Assembly (NCBI RefSeq): GCF_000383595.1
Contig: NZ_KB911581.1
Span: 1,178,001 to 1,242,000, forward strand
Reading direction: 5' to 3'
Origin: Streptomyces bottropensis ATCC 25435
GTDB taxonomy: Bacteria > Actinomycetota > Actinomycetes > Streptomycetales > Streptomycetaceae
Length of the DNA stretch: 64,000 nt
Both the position numbers and the translations under genes were made by a program. The notes under the pieces were generated by a model that did not search any database, was not told the origin of the DNA, and saw only the letters and a program-made list of their open reading frames with translations. This document shows, in pieces, positions 43,515 to 52,567 of the stretch. Each line of letters opens with the position of its first letter. Positions within the stretch are counted from its first letter, which is position 1.

Positions 43515-44105
43515 GTGCAGGCGTACGACGGTGAACTGGGCGCGGCCGTCGCGCGGGCCCAGGCCGGGGACGAGGCCGCCTTCGCGGTGGCGTACCGGCT
43601 CGTGCAGCCCGGACTGCTGGGGTACCTGCGCGGCATCGTCGGGGACGACGCGGAGGACGTCGCCTCGGACGCCTGGCTGGAGATAGCGCGGGACCTCGGG
43701 CGGTTCAAGGGCGACGGGGCGGGGTTCCGGGGCTGGAGCGCGACCATCGCCCGGCACCGGGCCCTGGACCATCTGCGGCGCCAGAGGGTCCGGCCCCGGG
43801 CGACCGCGCTGGAGAACGACCTGCTGGAGCTGCCGGGCACGCACAGCACCCCGGACCAGGCCCTGGAGACCCTCTCCACCGAGCAGGCGCTCGCACTCGT
43901 CGCCCGGCTGCCCCGCGATCAGGCCGAGGCCGTACTGCTGCGCGTCGTCGTCGGCCTCGACGGCCCCGCCGCCGCCCGTGTCCTCGGCAAACGCCCCGGC
44001 GCGGTCCGTACCGCCACGCACCGGGGGCTGAAGCGACTCGCCCAGCTCCTGCGGAGCGAGGGTGTGACGGATGACGGCCCCCGGACGCTGGGGGAGTCGA
44101 GATGA
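43515..44105 (+). CDS. ECF sigma factor (module 1)
   Basis: A 196-residue sigma-70 family ECF factor. Region 2 has LVQPGLLGYLRGIVGDDAED then VASDAWLEIARDLGRFKGDG and FRGWSATIARHRALDHLRRQ. Region 4 has LVARLPRDQAEAVLLRVVVG and LDGPAAARVLGKRPGAVRTA followed by THRGLKRLAQLL. The GTG start at 43515 (VQAYDGELGAAVARAQAGDE) follows GGGAGGGGA; the open frame upstream (from 43143) overlaps the previous gene and lacks sigma similarity. Its stop overlaps the next gene's ATG by four bases (ATGA). It is strongly similar in layout to the second sigma gene at 45149, so the two modules are paralogues. Confidence 0.9.
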   Translation: MQAYDGELGAAVARAQAGDEAAFAVAYRLVQPGLLGYLRGIVGDDAEDVASDAWLEIARDLGRFKGDGAGFRGWSATIARHRALDHLRRQRVRPRATALENDLLELPGTHSTPDQALETLSTEQALALVARLPRDQAEAVLLRVVVGLDGPAAARVLGKRPGAVRTATHRGLKRLAQLLRSEGVTDDGPRTLGESR

Positions 44106-44890
44106 CCGACAGCGACCACGGCCGGCACGGCGCAGACACCCACCACCGCGGCCACGCGTCCGCCGACCGGGAAGGGCACCCGCGTGACGACCAGGGCCCT
44201 GCCTCCCTGTCCGACGGCGTGACCACGCCCTCCGTCGAACGCGTCTCCCCCCTTCTCGCCGCCGCCGTGCGCGGTGGCGGCGAGGCCGACAGCGTGGGGG
44301 AGGCGCGGGCGGTGGCGGCCTTTCTGGCTGCGCGGGAGGCGGGGGCGCGTACGGCCCGTACCCGGCGGCGCGACGACTGGCGGCCGAACGCGCGGCGCCG
44401 CGTGCAGCTGTCGATCCGCACGATCCGCACCACCTTGGCTGTACTGCTGGCGGGCCTCACCCTCGGCGGAGTCGCCTTCGCGGCGGTCGGGGCCGCGCGC
44501 GACGACGAAGGCGCCGGCCGGGAGCACGCGCGCGACGGAGGCCAGGAGCGGCGTCCCCGTACGGCCGACAGCGCTCCCGCCCGTCCCGGGCCCTCCATCG
44601 CGGACCGCCCGGACCTGGACCGGAATCCCGCCGCGTCCCGGCAGCCGGGCAGCGCCGACCGACCGCGCAACGGCGGCGGCAAGCCCGACGGCAACGGCCA
44701 GGGCAACGGCAGTAGCGATGGCGACAAGCCGAGGCTCTCGTCCCGCCTCACCGGCCCCGACGCGTCAAGGGCGGCGAACGAGCCCGGGGGGCCGGGAGGC
44801 GAGGGGCGGCGTCCGGCGGTCGCGGAACGCGACGCGGCGGGCGCGGGACGGAAGCCGGGCGGCGAAACGCGGGGCCCGGAAACGAAGTGA
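44102..44890 (+). CDS. Single-pass membrane protein, probable anti-sigma partner (module 1)
   Basis: A 262-residue protein encoded in an ATGA overlap with the ECF sigma gene, the usual place for an anti-sigma factor. The cytoplasmic N-terminal part (about 105 residues) is His/Asp-rich at first, then helical (VSPLLAAAVRGGGEADSVGE, RAVAAFLAAREAGARTARTR). It precedes one transmembrane helix (LAVLLAGLTLGGVAFAAVGA) and a long disordered outside region rich in Gly, Arg, Asp and Pro. There is no HxxxCxxC zinc anti-sigma motif, so it would be an atypical anti-sigma factor. Function is inferred from coupling and topology. Confidence 0.72.
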   Translation: MTDSDHGRHGADTHHRGHASADREGHPRDDQGPASLSDGVTTPSVERVSPLLAAAVRGGGEADSVGEARAVAAFLAAREAGARTARTRRRDDWRPNARRRVQLSIRTIRTTLAVLLAGLTLGGVAFAAVGAARDDEGAGREHARDGGQERRPRTADSAPARPGPSIADRPDLDRNPAASRQPGSADRPRNGGGKPDGNGQGNGSSDGDKPRLSSRLTGPDASRAANEPGGPGGEGRRPAVAERDAAGAGRKPGGETRGPETK

Positions 44891-45148
44891 GGCCGGCGTG
44901 CTCGCAAGACCCCCGTACTCGCAAGACACCCGGCCGACTCCGCCGATGGCAACGGCCGGGGCCGCCACCCCCCACAGGAGAGGCCCCGACCGTCGCGCGG
45001 CACGGGCCGCGCGGCGACCCGTACTCCCTACAGCGCCGCGCCCCCGTTTTCTGTCACACCTCGCCGCATCACGAGTCAGTTGCATGTTCTACGGACGTGG
45101 ACGGTCAACGGTTTCAGGCCGTAACGTGCCTTTCGCGCCGGATCGTGG

Positions 45149-45904
45149 ATGGCGGAAGACCACCGCAACCACAGCGGTCCCGAGACCGCGACCATCGATC
45201 GAGGAAGGGGCGCGTGGGTGCTGGGGGACGACGCGGAGCTGACCGCCGCGGTGCTTGCGGCACAGGACGGGGACGAGACCGCGTTCCGGACTGTGTACCG
45301 CTCGGTGCACCCACGGCTGCTCGGATATGTGCGGACGCTGGTCGGCGATCCGGACGCGGAGGACGTCACCTCCGAGTCCTGGCTGCAGATAGCCCGTGAC
45401 CTGGAGCGGTTCAGCGGAGACGCCGACCGGTTCCGCGGCTGGGCCGCGCGGATCGCCCGCAACCGGGCCCTGGACCACATACGCATGCGGGGCCGCCGGC
45501 CCGCGATAGGCGGCGACGAGACCGAGCTGACCGCCAAGCCGGCCGAGTCCGACACGGCCGGCGAGGCGATGGAGTCCCTGGCGACCGGCCGCACGCTCTC
45601 GCTCATCGCCCAGCTGCCGCAGGACCAGGCGGAGGCGGTGGTCCTGCGCGTCGTCGTCGGTCTCGACGCGAAGACCGCCGCGGCGACACTGGGCAAGCGC
45701 GCGGGAGCCGTACGGACGGCCGCGCACCGGGGGCTGAAACGGCTCGCCGAACTGATCGGGGAGAATCCGGAGACGGCGTCGGAGACCGACCCGGAATCCA
45801 GGGGTCCGCTGGACGCCGTGCCCCGACCGAGAGCCGCGCGCGTGCGCGCGGCCACGTCCGCCGGTGTGACGCATACGCGTTCGCGGACGCAGAAGGATGT
45901 GTGA
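45149..45904 (+). CDS. ECF sigma factor (module 2)
   Basis: An ECF sigma-70 factor of up to 251 residues. Region 2 has SVHPRLLGYVRTLVGDPDAE, VTSESWLQIARDLERFSG and RFRGWAARIARNRALDHIRM. Region 4 has LIAQLPQDQAEAVVLRVVVG and LDAKTAAATLGKRAGAVRTA then AHRGLKRLAELIG. A tail of about 45 residues follows region 4, longer than usual. I give ATG 45149, but an in-frame GTG near 45218 (VLGDDAELTAAVLAAQDGDE), after GAGGAAGGGG, would match module 1 better. Its TGA overlaps the partner's ATG by one base. It is a paralogue of the sigma factor at 43515. Confidence 0.88.
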   Translation: MAEDHRNHSGPETATIDRGRGAWVLGDDAELTAAVLAAQDGDETAFRTVYRSVHPRLLGYVRTLVGDPDAEDVTSESWLQIARDLERFSGDADRFRGWAARIARNRALDHIRMRGRRPAIGGDETELTAKPAESDTAGEAMESLATGRTLSLIAQLPQDQAEAVVLRVVVGLDAKTAAATLGKRAGAVRTAAHRGLKRLAELIGENPETASETDPESRGPLDAVPRPRAARVRAATSAGVTHTRSRTQKDV

Positions 45905-47199
45905 TGGCCGACGAGCAGTACAGGTGGCTGAACCGCGACGCCGCGGAGCGGCTGCTGAGCGGGAAGCCGCTCGAAGCCGTCGACCCCGACACCCGTGCCC
46001 GTGCCGACCGGCTCGCCGAGGCGCTCGGCGCCCTGGCGGCGGAGGCCGCGCCCGAGCCTTCGCCGGATCCCGAACTCCCGGGTGAGGAGGCCGCGTTGGC
46101 CGCCTTCCGCACCGCCCGCGCGACTTCCTGGACGCCTGCGCCCGACTCCGGTGAGAGCGGCCGGGCCGCGGAGCCCGGCCATGGCGGCCCTACGCACCCC
46201 ACCGCCTCGCCCGCGGCCGACGTGGGTGTCGTCCACCTCGGCCGACCCGCGCGGACGTCCGCCTCGTCGGCGAGCCGACGGGCCCGCTGGGGCCGCGCGG
46301 TGCGGTTCGGGCTGGCCGCGGCGGTGGCCGCCGGGATGCTCGGCGGGGTCACGGTGGTGGCCGGCGGTGGCGCGCTGGGCGCGTTCCGCGGCGACGAACC
46401 GGAACCCTCCGCCACCGTCTCCGCCGGCCAGTCGCCGGACCGGCCGCTGATGTCACCGTCGCCCGACACCGAGAAGGGCGACGACAGGCGCGGGGCGTGG
46501 GGCCAGGGAGTGCCCGACGAGTCTCCGGCCCCCTCCTCGAAGGGCGGCGCCCTCTCCGGCGAGGGCACCGGCGGTGCCGACGAGGATGAGCGGTCCGGTG
46601 AGAGCGGGCGGGACGGGCAGCCCACCCCGGAGTGGTGGCGGAAGGTGACCTCCGCCTGCCGTGACGTCCGCGACGGCAAGGAACTGGACGCCGACCGCCG
46701 CCGCGGCCTGGAGGACGCGGCGGGCGGCAGGGGCCGGGGGCAGCTGAAGCGGTACTGCGAAAACGTCCTGTCCGGCGGCTCCGTCAACCCCGGCGGCTCC
46801 GGCAACGCGAAGCGGCGGGGTGCCGGAACGGGCAAGGGCACCGGAACGGGCGCCTCGGACAACGGGGGCCCGTCGGTCGGCGGCGACAAGGGCGCGCGGT
46901 CGGGCAACGGCAACGACGATGACGACGACGCGCACCACGGCAAGGGCCGAGGCGGCCACGGGAACGGCAAGAGCCGCCACGGGAACGGCCGGGGCGACGG
47001 CAAGGGCCTCGGGCACGGGGACGGCAAGAACAAGGGCGGCAAGAACAAGGGCCACCAGGGCGGGCAGGGCGGCAAGGGGAACAAGGGCGGGAAGGGCAGC
47101 GGTGGCAGCGGTCACCGAGGCCAGTTCGCGGCGGTGACCCCGGTCGGCTTCGGCGTCGGCCCCGCCCCCACCGGGCAGACGCGCACAGACCCCTCCTGA
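45904..47199 (+). CDS. Single-pass membrane protein with Gly/Lys/His-rich outer tail, probable anti-sigma partner (module 2)
   Basis: A 431-residue protein translationally coupled to the second ECF sigma gene (TGATG). The cytoplasmic part (about 130 residues) is helical and includes WLNRDAAERLLSGKPLEAVD and EEAALAAFRTARATSW. The membrane helix is VRFGLAAAVAAGMLGGVTVV. Outside lie an acidic linker, a small folded segment (WWRKVTSACRDVRDGKELDA, with Cys, and LKRYCENVL), and then about 110 residues of Gly/Lys/His/Asn repeats (such as GKNKGGKNKGHQGGQGGKGN), which could bind wall polymers or metal. It lacks a zinc anti-sigma motif. Role inferred from position; the tail is unlike any family I know. 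Confidence 0.75.
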   Translation: MADEQYRWLNRDAAERLLSGKPLEAVDPDTRARADRLAEALGALAAEAAPEPSPDPELPGEEAALAAFRTARATSWTPAPDSGESGRAAEPGHGGPTHPTASPAADVGVVHLGRPARTSASSASRRARWGRAVRFGLAAAVAAGMLGGVTVVAGGGALGAFRGDEPEPSATVSAGQSPDRPLMSPSPDTEKGDDRRGAWGQGVPDESPAPSSKGGALSGEGTGGADEDERSGESGRDGQPTPEWWRKVTSACRDVRDGKELDADRRRGLEDAAGGRGRGQLKRYCENVLSGGSVNPGGSGNAKRRGAGTGKGTGTGASDNGGPSVGGDKGARSGNGNDDDDDAHHGKGRGGHGNGKSRHGNGRGDGKGLGHGDGKNKGGKNKGHQGGQGGKGNKGGKGSGGSGHRGQFAAVTPVGFGVGPAPTGQTRTDPS

Positions 47200-47342
47200 C
47201 CTGCGTCTTCGTATCCGCTCCGAATTCTTTCGCGGAACGGGTAACACTTTTGGCCGCCCCGGCGCAGTAATGAGTGAGCCGACTGGTCATCGGCCGTCGC
47301 ACAGAGCCGGGGTTCCCCCCGTACCTACGGCTCGTGCACCTC

Positions 47343-47381
47343 GGCGCGGGCGGGACACGTTCCCCCGGTCCCGCCCGCGCC
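47343..47381. terminator. Hairpin between the sigma module and the L,D-transpeptidase
   Basis: Perfect 14-base inverted repeat (GGCGCGGGCGGGAC at 47343-47356, complement at 47368-47381) with an 11-base loop, between convergent genes ending at 47199 and 47504. The rest of this 300-base gap shows no gene. A GGAACGGGTAACAC-like word near 47235 is the only other distinctive feature. Confidence 0.65.
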
Positions 47382-47503
47382 CCATTACCCCCGTGGTCCC
47401 CCGTGACCCCGTACTTCCCCTGACGCGCGAGGCACCCTCCCGCTATGCGTCATGTGACGCACGTCACTCGATCTGGTGTCCCTTCGCCGTCCGGCCGCTG
47501 TCG

Positions 47504-48433
47504 TCACCAGTACACGACGACCTTGTCGCCGTTCCTGACCTGCGCGAACAACTGGGCGATCGCCGCCTTGTCCCGGACGTTGACGCAGCCGTGCGAGGCC
47601 CCGTAGTAGCCGCGGGCCGCGAAGTCGGCGGAGTAGTGAACCGCCTGGCCGCCGCTGAAGAACATCGCGTACGGCATGGGCGTGTCGTACAGGGTCGACA
47701 CGTGGTCACGGGACTTGAAGTAGACGCTGAAGACGCCCTCGCGCGTGGGTGTGTACTCCGAGCCGAAGCGCACCTCGACCGTCGTCAGGGTCCGGCCGTC
47801 CACCATCCAGCGCAGTGTGCGGCTCGTCTTGCTGATGCACAGCACCCGCCCGGTCAGGCACCGCGGGTCGGGCGACGCGGCCGGCTGTCCGCCGTAGGCG
47901 TACAGGTCCCATTTGCCGGGCTCCCGTGTCATGTTCAGCAGCCGCGCCCAGGTGACGCTGTCCGTCTTCCCGGTCCGCGGCAGCCCGCGTTTGCCCTGGA
48001 AGCCCCTGACCGCCTGGACGGTCGGGTCGTCGTACGTCCCCGTGGGCCCGGTGAAGAGCCACGCGATCTGCCGCAGCCGGGCCTGCAGTTCCCGTACGTC
48101 CAGTCCCTCGTCACCCCTGGCCCACAGGACCGTGGGGGCGACGGTGGGAGTGGGGGAGGCCCTGGGCGGTGGGGTCTGCTCATGCCGTCCCTTGCCGTCA
48201 CCGTCGGCGTCATCGTCACTGTCGGCATCATCGGCACCGGTGCGCGCGCCGGCCCCGCCGCCGTCCCGGTCGCCGGTGTCCTGCTTCGGGGCGCCGCTCG
48301 GCGTGCCGGTCACGTCGACGCGCACGGGCCCGCGCTGGTCGCCGTGCACCTCGATGCCCTGGGCCGTGCAGGCGCCGGCCAGGGCGAGTGCCGCGAGCGC
48401 GGCCATCGATCTCCGCATGTCCCTGGTACGCAT
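47504..48433 (-). CDS. Lipoprotein L,D-transpeptidase (YkuD) with peptidoglycan-binding domain
   Basis: A 309-residue protein that cross-links peptidoglycan through 3-3 bonds outside the cell. The N-terminus is a lipoprotein signal (MAALAALALAGACTAQG, lipobox LAGAC). A disordered Asp/Gly-rich linker follows, then a peptidoglycan-binding domain (DEGLDVRELQARLRQIAWL, QAVRGFQGKRGLPRTGKTD). The YkuD catalytic domain ends with the active-site motif HYSADFAARGYYGASHGCVN, with catalytic His in SHG and Cys in GCVNV. Earlier strands are SRTLRWMVDGRTLTTVEVRF and TREGVFSVYFKSRDHVS. ATG 48433. It is divergent from the mutase gene, with a 217-base shared promoter region. Confidence 0.93.
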   Translation of the reverse strand: MRTRDMRRSMAALAALALAGACTAQGIEVHGDQRGPVRVDVTGTPSGAPKQDTGDRDGGGAGARTGADDADSDDDADGDGKGRHEQTPPPRASPTPTVAPTVLWARGDEGLDVRELQARLRQIAWLFTGPTGTYDDPTVQAVRGFQGKRGLPRTGKTDSVTWARLLNMTREPGKWDLYAYGGQPAASPDPRCLTGRVLCISKTSRTLRWMVDGRTLTTVEVRFGSEYTPTREGVFSVYFKSRDHVSTLYDTPMPYAMFFSGGQAVHYSADFAARGYYGASHGCVNVRDKAAIAQLFAQVRNGDKVVVYW

Positions 48434-48650
48434 CGGGGCCCCCGTCTTCTCATGATCCGCCGCGGCCGGTCACTCTCCCGGACAGGTTTCCCGGACGTGA
48501 CCCGCCGCGAACAAACGGGCATGGTTGTGAGCAAGGTCCCAGCCAGGACCGCTCCACCGGGTGCTGACTCGCCGCCACAGTCCGTCGCGAGCGTCAGTAC
48601 GGGTGAGTGGCGAGCGAGGGTCCGCACCGGCGGCAGGACGGAGGCACACC

Positions 48651-50231
48651 ATGGCGCGCGAGTCGGAGTCAGGACTGCCCATCGAGCCGGTGTACGGGCC
48701 GGAGGCGCTGCGGGACTGGGATCCGGCGGAGCGGCTCGGCGACCCCGGCGCGTACCCCTACACGCGTGGTGTCCATCCGTCGATGTACACCGGCCGGCCC
48801 TGGACGATGCGTCAGTATGCGGGGTTCGGTACGGCGGCGGAGTCCAACGCGCGCTACAAGCAGCTGATCGCCAACGGCACGACGGGGCTGTCCGTCGCGT
48901 TCGATCTGCCCACCCAGATGGGCCACGACTCCGACGCCCCGATCGCCCACGGCGAGGTGGGCAAGGTGGGCGTGGCGATCGACTCCGTCGAGGACATGCG
49001 GGTGCTGTTCGACGGGATCCCGCTGGACAGGGTGTCGACGTCGATGACGATCAACGCGCCGGCCGCCCTGCTGCTGCTGATGTACCAACTGGTCGGCGAG
49101 GAGCAGGGGGTACCGGCCGACCGGCTCACGGGCACGATCCAGAACGACGTGCTGAAGGAGTACATCGCGCGCGGGACGTACATCTTCCCGCCCAAGCCCT
49201 CCCTGCGCCTGACCGCCGACATCTTCCGGTACTGCGGGACCGAGATCCCCAGGTGGAACACCATCTCGATCTCCGGCTACCACATGGCCGAGGCGGGTGC
49301 CTCGCCCGCACAGGAGATCGCGTTCACCCTCGCCGACGCCATCGAGTACGTGCGCACGGCGGTCGCGGCGGGGATGGACGTCGACGACTTCGCCCCCCGC
49401 CTCTCCTTCTTCTTCGTCGCCCGCACGACGATCCTGGAGGAGGTCGCCAAGTTCCGCGCGGCGCGCAGGATCTGGGCCCGGGTGATGCGGGAGGAGTTCG
49501 GCGCGCGGAACCCCAGGTCCCTGATGCTCCGCTTCCACACCCAGACGGCCGGCGTGCAGCTGACGGCCCAGCAGCCGGAGGTCAACCTCGTCCGCGTGGC
49601 CGTCCAGGGCCTCGCGGCCGTACTGGGCGGCACCCAGTCCCTGCACACCAACTCCTTCGACGAGGCGATCGCCCTCCCGACCGACAAGAGCGCCCGCCTG
49701 GCCCTGCGCACACAGCAGGTGCTGGCCTACGAGACGGACGTGACGGCCACGGTGGACCCGTTCGCGGGTTCGTACGTCGTCGAGAGGATGACCGACGACG
49801 TGGAGGCGGCGGCCGTCGAGCTGATGCGGAAGGTCGAGGACCTCGGCGGCGCGGTCGCCGCCATCGAGCACGGCTTCCAGAAGGGCGAGATCGAACGCTC
49901 CGCCTACCGGATCGCCCAGCAGACCGACTCCGGCGAACGCGTCGTGGTCGGCGTCAACCGCTTCCGGCTCGACGCCGAGGAGCCCTACGAGCCGCTGCGG
50001 GTGGACCCGGCCATCGAGGCCCAGCAGGCGGCACGGCTGGCGAAGCTCCGCGCCGCACGCGACCGGTCGGCGGTGGACGCGGCTCTCGCCGCCCTGAAGA
50101 AGGCCGCGGAGGGTGAGGACAACGTCCTCCCTCCGATGCGTGAAGCCCTCAGGGCCCGCGCCACCGTGGGCGAGGTGTGCGACGCGCTGCGGGAGGTCTG
50201 GGGGACCTACGTCCCCGGCGACGCGTTCTGA
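48651..50231 (+). CDS. Acyl-CoA mutase large (alpha-type) subunit lacking the B12-binding domain
   Basis: A 526-residue TIM-barrel subunit of the methylmalonyl-CoA mutase family. The substrate region reads [20 protein letters not shown] then [20 protein letters not shown] and [37 protein letters not shown] and [20 protein letters not shown] are also family marks. The Tyr of RQYAG and the Arg of ARGTY correspond, as I recall, to residues that bind the methylmalonyl carboxylate; isobutyryl-CoA mutase has Phe in RQFAG. The protein ends after the barrel, with no cobalamin DxHxxG domain, so it needs a separate small subunit, and none is nearby. ATG 48651 follows ACGGAGGCACACC. From memory it corresponds to a second mutA-type gene in S. 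coelicolor. Confidence 0.9.
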   Translation: MARESESGLPIEPVYGPEALRDWDPAERLGDPGAYPYTRGVHPSMYTGRPWTMRQYAGFGTAAESNARYKQLIANGTTGLSVAFDLPTQMGHDSDAPIAHGEVGKVGVAIDSVEDMRVLFDGIPLDRVSTSMTINAPAALLLLMYQLVGEEQGVPADRLTGTIQNDVLKEYIARGTYIFPPKPSLRLTADIFRYCGTEIPRWNTISISGYHMAEAGASPAQEIAFTLADAIEYVRTAVAAGMDVDDFAPRLSFFFVARTTILEEVAKFRAARRIWARVMREEFGARNPRSLMLRFHTQTAGVQLTAQQPEVNLVRVAVQGLAAVLGGTQSLHTNSFDEAIALPTDKSARLALRTQQVLAYETDVTATVDPFAGSYVVERMTDDVEAAAVELMRKVEDLGGAVAAIEHGFQKGEIERSAYRIAQQTDSGERVVVGVNRFRLDAEEPYEPLRVDPAIEAQQAARLAKLRAARDRSAVDAALAALKKAAEGEDNVLPPMREALRARATVGEVCDALREVWGTYVPGDAF

Positions 50232-50279
50232 CGCGGACGCCGGACCCGGGTGTCATACCCCCGTGCGACACTCCTTTCC

Positions 50280-50933
50280 ATGTTCGGAGTCACTGACCTG
50301 CCCACCTATCTGGCAGGACTCGTCCTGATCGTCCTCCTGCCCGGCCCCAACTCCCTCTACGTGCTGTCCGTGGCCGCCCGGCGCGGGATACGGACCGGGT
50401 ACCGGGCCGCCGCCGGGGTGTGGGTCGGGGACGCCGTGCTGATGACCCTGTCGGCGGCGGGGGTGGCCTCGCTGCTGCAGGCCAACGCCGTGCTGTTCGG
50501 GATCGTGAAGTACGCGGGCGCCGGGTATCTGTCCTGGCTGGCGGTGGGGATGCTGCGGGCCGCGTGGGGGATGTGGCGCAGCCGCCACGAGCGGTCGTCC
50601 GAGGGGGCGGGGAGCGAGGCCGTCGAGGGGGAACGGCCGTTCCGGCGGGCCCTGGTCACCAGTCTGCTCAACCCCAAGGCGATCCTGTTCTTCGTCGCCT
50701 TCTTCGTGCAGTTCGTGGACCCCGGGTACGCCTACCCGGCCCTCTCCTTCGTGGTGCTCGGCGCCCTCGCCCAGATCGCCAGCTTCCTCTACCTGAGCGC
50801 GCTGATATTCAGCGGCACCAGGCTGGCCGCCACCTTCCGCCGGCGGAAGGCGCTGTCGGCGGGCGCCACCTCGGCGGCGGGCGCGATGTTCCTCGGGTTC
50901 GCGGTCAAGCTGTCGCTGGCGAGCAGCGCCTGA
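50280..50933 (+). CDS. LysE/RhtB-family amino-acid exporter
   Basis: A 217-residue transporter with five to six membrane helices. The N-terminal signature is YLAGLVLIVLLPGPNSLYVL, with the LPGPNS motif typical of LysE/RhtB proteins, followed by SVAARRGIRTGYRAAAGVWV. A charged cytoplasmic loop (HERSSEGAGSEAVEGERPFR) precedes LVTSLLNPKAILFFVAFFVQ, where the conserved NPKA is visible. It is expected to export amino acids, perhaps leucine or its analogues, using the proton gradient. ATG 50280. It lies 48 bases after the mutase gene on the same strand and is convergent with the FAD monooxygenase. Confidence 0.9.
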   Translation: MFGVTDLPTYLAGLVLIVLLPGPNSLYVLSVAARRGIRTGYRAAAGVWVGDAVLMTLSAAGVASLLQANAVLFGIVKYAGAGYLSWLAVGMLRAAWGMWRSRHERSSEGAGSEAVEGERPFRRALVTSLLNPKAILFFVAFFVQFVDPGYAYPALSFVVLGALAQIASFLYLSALIFSGTRLAATFRRRKALSAGATSAAGAMFLGFAVKLSLASSA

Positions 50934-50962
50934 ACCTCGCCCGGGTATCGCCGGGGCCTCGC

Positions 50963-52492
50963 TCAGGCGAGACCCGTCGCGGCCGCGTACGCCGGGAGAC
51001 CGGCCGGGGTCTCGCCGGCCCAGCCGACATAGCCGTCGGGGCGGATGAGGAAGACACCGGTGCCGTAGGCCTCGTAGGGCGGGATGTGGGCCCGGCGCAC
51101 GTTCTCCGGCCACGCCGGCGCCGACGGGTGCGGCCGGTCCGCCGTCGCGTCCCTGCGGTCCGCGCCGCCGTCTGAGGCGTGCGTGCCGTCCGAGGCGGCC
51201 GTGCCGACCGTGAGCAGGGTCCAGTGCGGGCCGCGGAAGACGTCGAAGAGGTGTACGCCGCCGCGCCGGCCGTCGGGGGCGCGGTCGCCGGCGCGGAGGG
51301 CGTCCGGGGGCAGGTTCTCGCGGGTGTCGACGCACAGGGAGCTGTCCCGGTAGCCGAGGCCCAGCTGCTGGGTGTCCCGGCCCCGGCGCTGCTCGCCCCG
51401 GTGCACCCGGGTGGAGAGGCCGAGCATGGCGGCGGCCACCGGGCGCCGCTCCTCCTCGTACGTGTCCAGCAGCGTCCCGTCCGCGTCGCCCCGCACCACC
51501 GCGGCCAGCTTCCAGCCCAGGTTGTACGCGTCCTGGACGCTGGTGTTGAGGCCCTGGCCCCCGGCGGGTGAGTGGACGTGCGCGGCGTCCCCGGCGAGGA
51601 ACACGCGCCCGGCACGGAAATGGTCCGCGAGCGCCGCCCGCGGCCGGAAGTCCGAGGCCCAGCCCACCTCGGTCACGTCCTCGGCGGCGAGGTGGGAGCG
51701 GGCGGCGACGACCTTGCGGACGCCGTCCGCGGAGAGGTCGACCACCGTGCCCGGGTCTGGGAAGTTCGCGGCCAGCTGGAAGTCCTCGGTGCCGGGGAGC
51801 GGGCAGAGCGCCATGAAGCCGTGCCCACCGGCCGGCGGGAACAGGTGCCAGTTGTCGCGGTCGAGGGCCGGGACGCGGATGTCGGCCACCAGGGTCGGGC
51901 TCGGGTCGACCGTCTCGCCGGTCATGCCGATGCCGAGCAGGCGCCGCACGGTGGAGCGGCCCCCGTCGGCGGCCACGGCGTAGCGGGCGCGGACCTCGGG
52001 CCCGGTGGTGAAGGACGCCGTCACTCCGTCCGCGTCCTCGGTCAGTCCCGTGAGCTCCCGGCCGAAGGCGACGTCGCCGCCCAGTTCCCGCAGGCGGGAC
52101 AGCAGGATCCGCTGCGTTTGCCACTGGGGGATCAGCCAGGGGCCCTGGTACGGCTCGGCCTCCGTCGGTGCCGACACGTCGAACATCCGGTGCTCGCCCT
52201 GCCGGCTCCCCCCGCTCCAGACCATGCCGACCGGGGCGGGGGCGCCGGCGGAGCGGATCGCGTCGAGGACGCCCAGGTCGTCGAGGACCTCCAGGGTCCG
52301 GGGCTGCATCCCCTTGCCCCGTGAGCCGGGGAACAGCCCGGCGGCCCGCTCCACGAGCTGGGCGCCGATGCCGCGCCGGGCCAGGTCGACGGCGAGGGCG
52401 AGGCCGGTGGGGCCGGCTCCGACGATCAGGACGTCCGTCGTCAGCGGGGTGGGAGTGGTCGCGCGGCTGGTCGCGTGGGTGGTTGCGCTCAT
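50963..52492 (-). CDS. FAD-dependent aromatic monooxygenase (PheA/TfdB family)
   Basis: A 509-residue flavoprotein of class A. The FAD-binding motif is TDVLIVGAGPTGLALAVDLA near residue 20, then GMQPRTLEVLDDLGV. The DG segment is YAVAADGGRSTVRRLLGIGM, and the GD motif is RVFLAGDAAHVHSPAGGQGL. A thioredoxin-like C-terminal domain follows (LLTVGTA near residue 425, IRPDGYVGWAGETPAG). It should hydroxylate a phenolic or polyketide compound with NAD(P)H and O2, as in drug or antibiotic modification (for instance rifampicin or tetracycline-type). The start is ATG 52492; the longer frame to 52714 overlaps the divergent tetR and is not supported. Regulation by that TetR is very likely given the twin operators in the promoter. 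Confidence 0.92.
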   Translation of the reverse strand: MSATTHATSRATTPTPLTTDVLIVGAGPTGLALAVDLARRGIGAQLVERAAGLFPGSRGKGMQPRTLEVLDDLGVLDAIRSAGAPAPVGMVWSGGSRQGEHRMFDVSAPTEAEPYQGPWLIPQWQTQRILLSRLRELGGDVAFGRELTGLTEDADGVTASFTTGPEVRARYAVAADGGRSTVRRLLGIGMTGETVDPSPTLVADIRVPALDRDNWHLFPPAGGHGFMALCPLPGTEDFQLAANFPDPGTVVDLSADGVRKVVAARSHLAAEDVTEVGWASDFRPRAALADHFRAGRVFLAGDAAHVHSPAGGQGLNTSVQDAYNLGWKLAAVVRGDADGTLLDTYEEERRPVAAAMLGLSTRVHRGEQRRGRDTQQLGLGYRDSSLCVDTRENLPPDALRAGDRAPDGRRGGVHLFDVFRGPHWTLLTVGTAASDGTHASDGGADRRDATADRPHPSAPAWPENVRRAHIPPYEAYGTGVFLIRPDGYVGWAGETPAGLPAYAAATGLA

Positions 52493-52505
52493 GGGTTCCG
52501 GTCTC

Positions 52506-52559
52506 CTTAACGTCGTTAAGTAAGGCTGCGTGCAGCAGCATGCGCTTAACGCCGTTAAG
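52506..52559. promoter_or_regulatory. Twin TetR operators between the monooxygenase and its regulator
   Basis: Two 15-base palindromes, CTTAACGTCGTTAAG (52506-52520) and CTTAACGCCGTTAAG (52545-52559), have centres 39 bases apart in the 75-base divergent gap. Each is next to one start codon (14 bases from the monooxygenase, nine from tetR), so one bound repressor could shut off both directions. Confidence 0.88.
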
Positions 52560-52567
52560 CTGTCAAC

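Noticed and set aside
48434..48650. Cobalamin riboswitch upstream of the mutase gene
   Set aside because: The 217-base divergent region is too short and does not show the B12-box-like core GCCACTG that I looked for.
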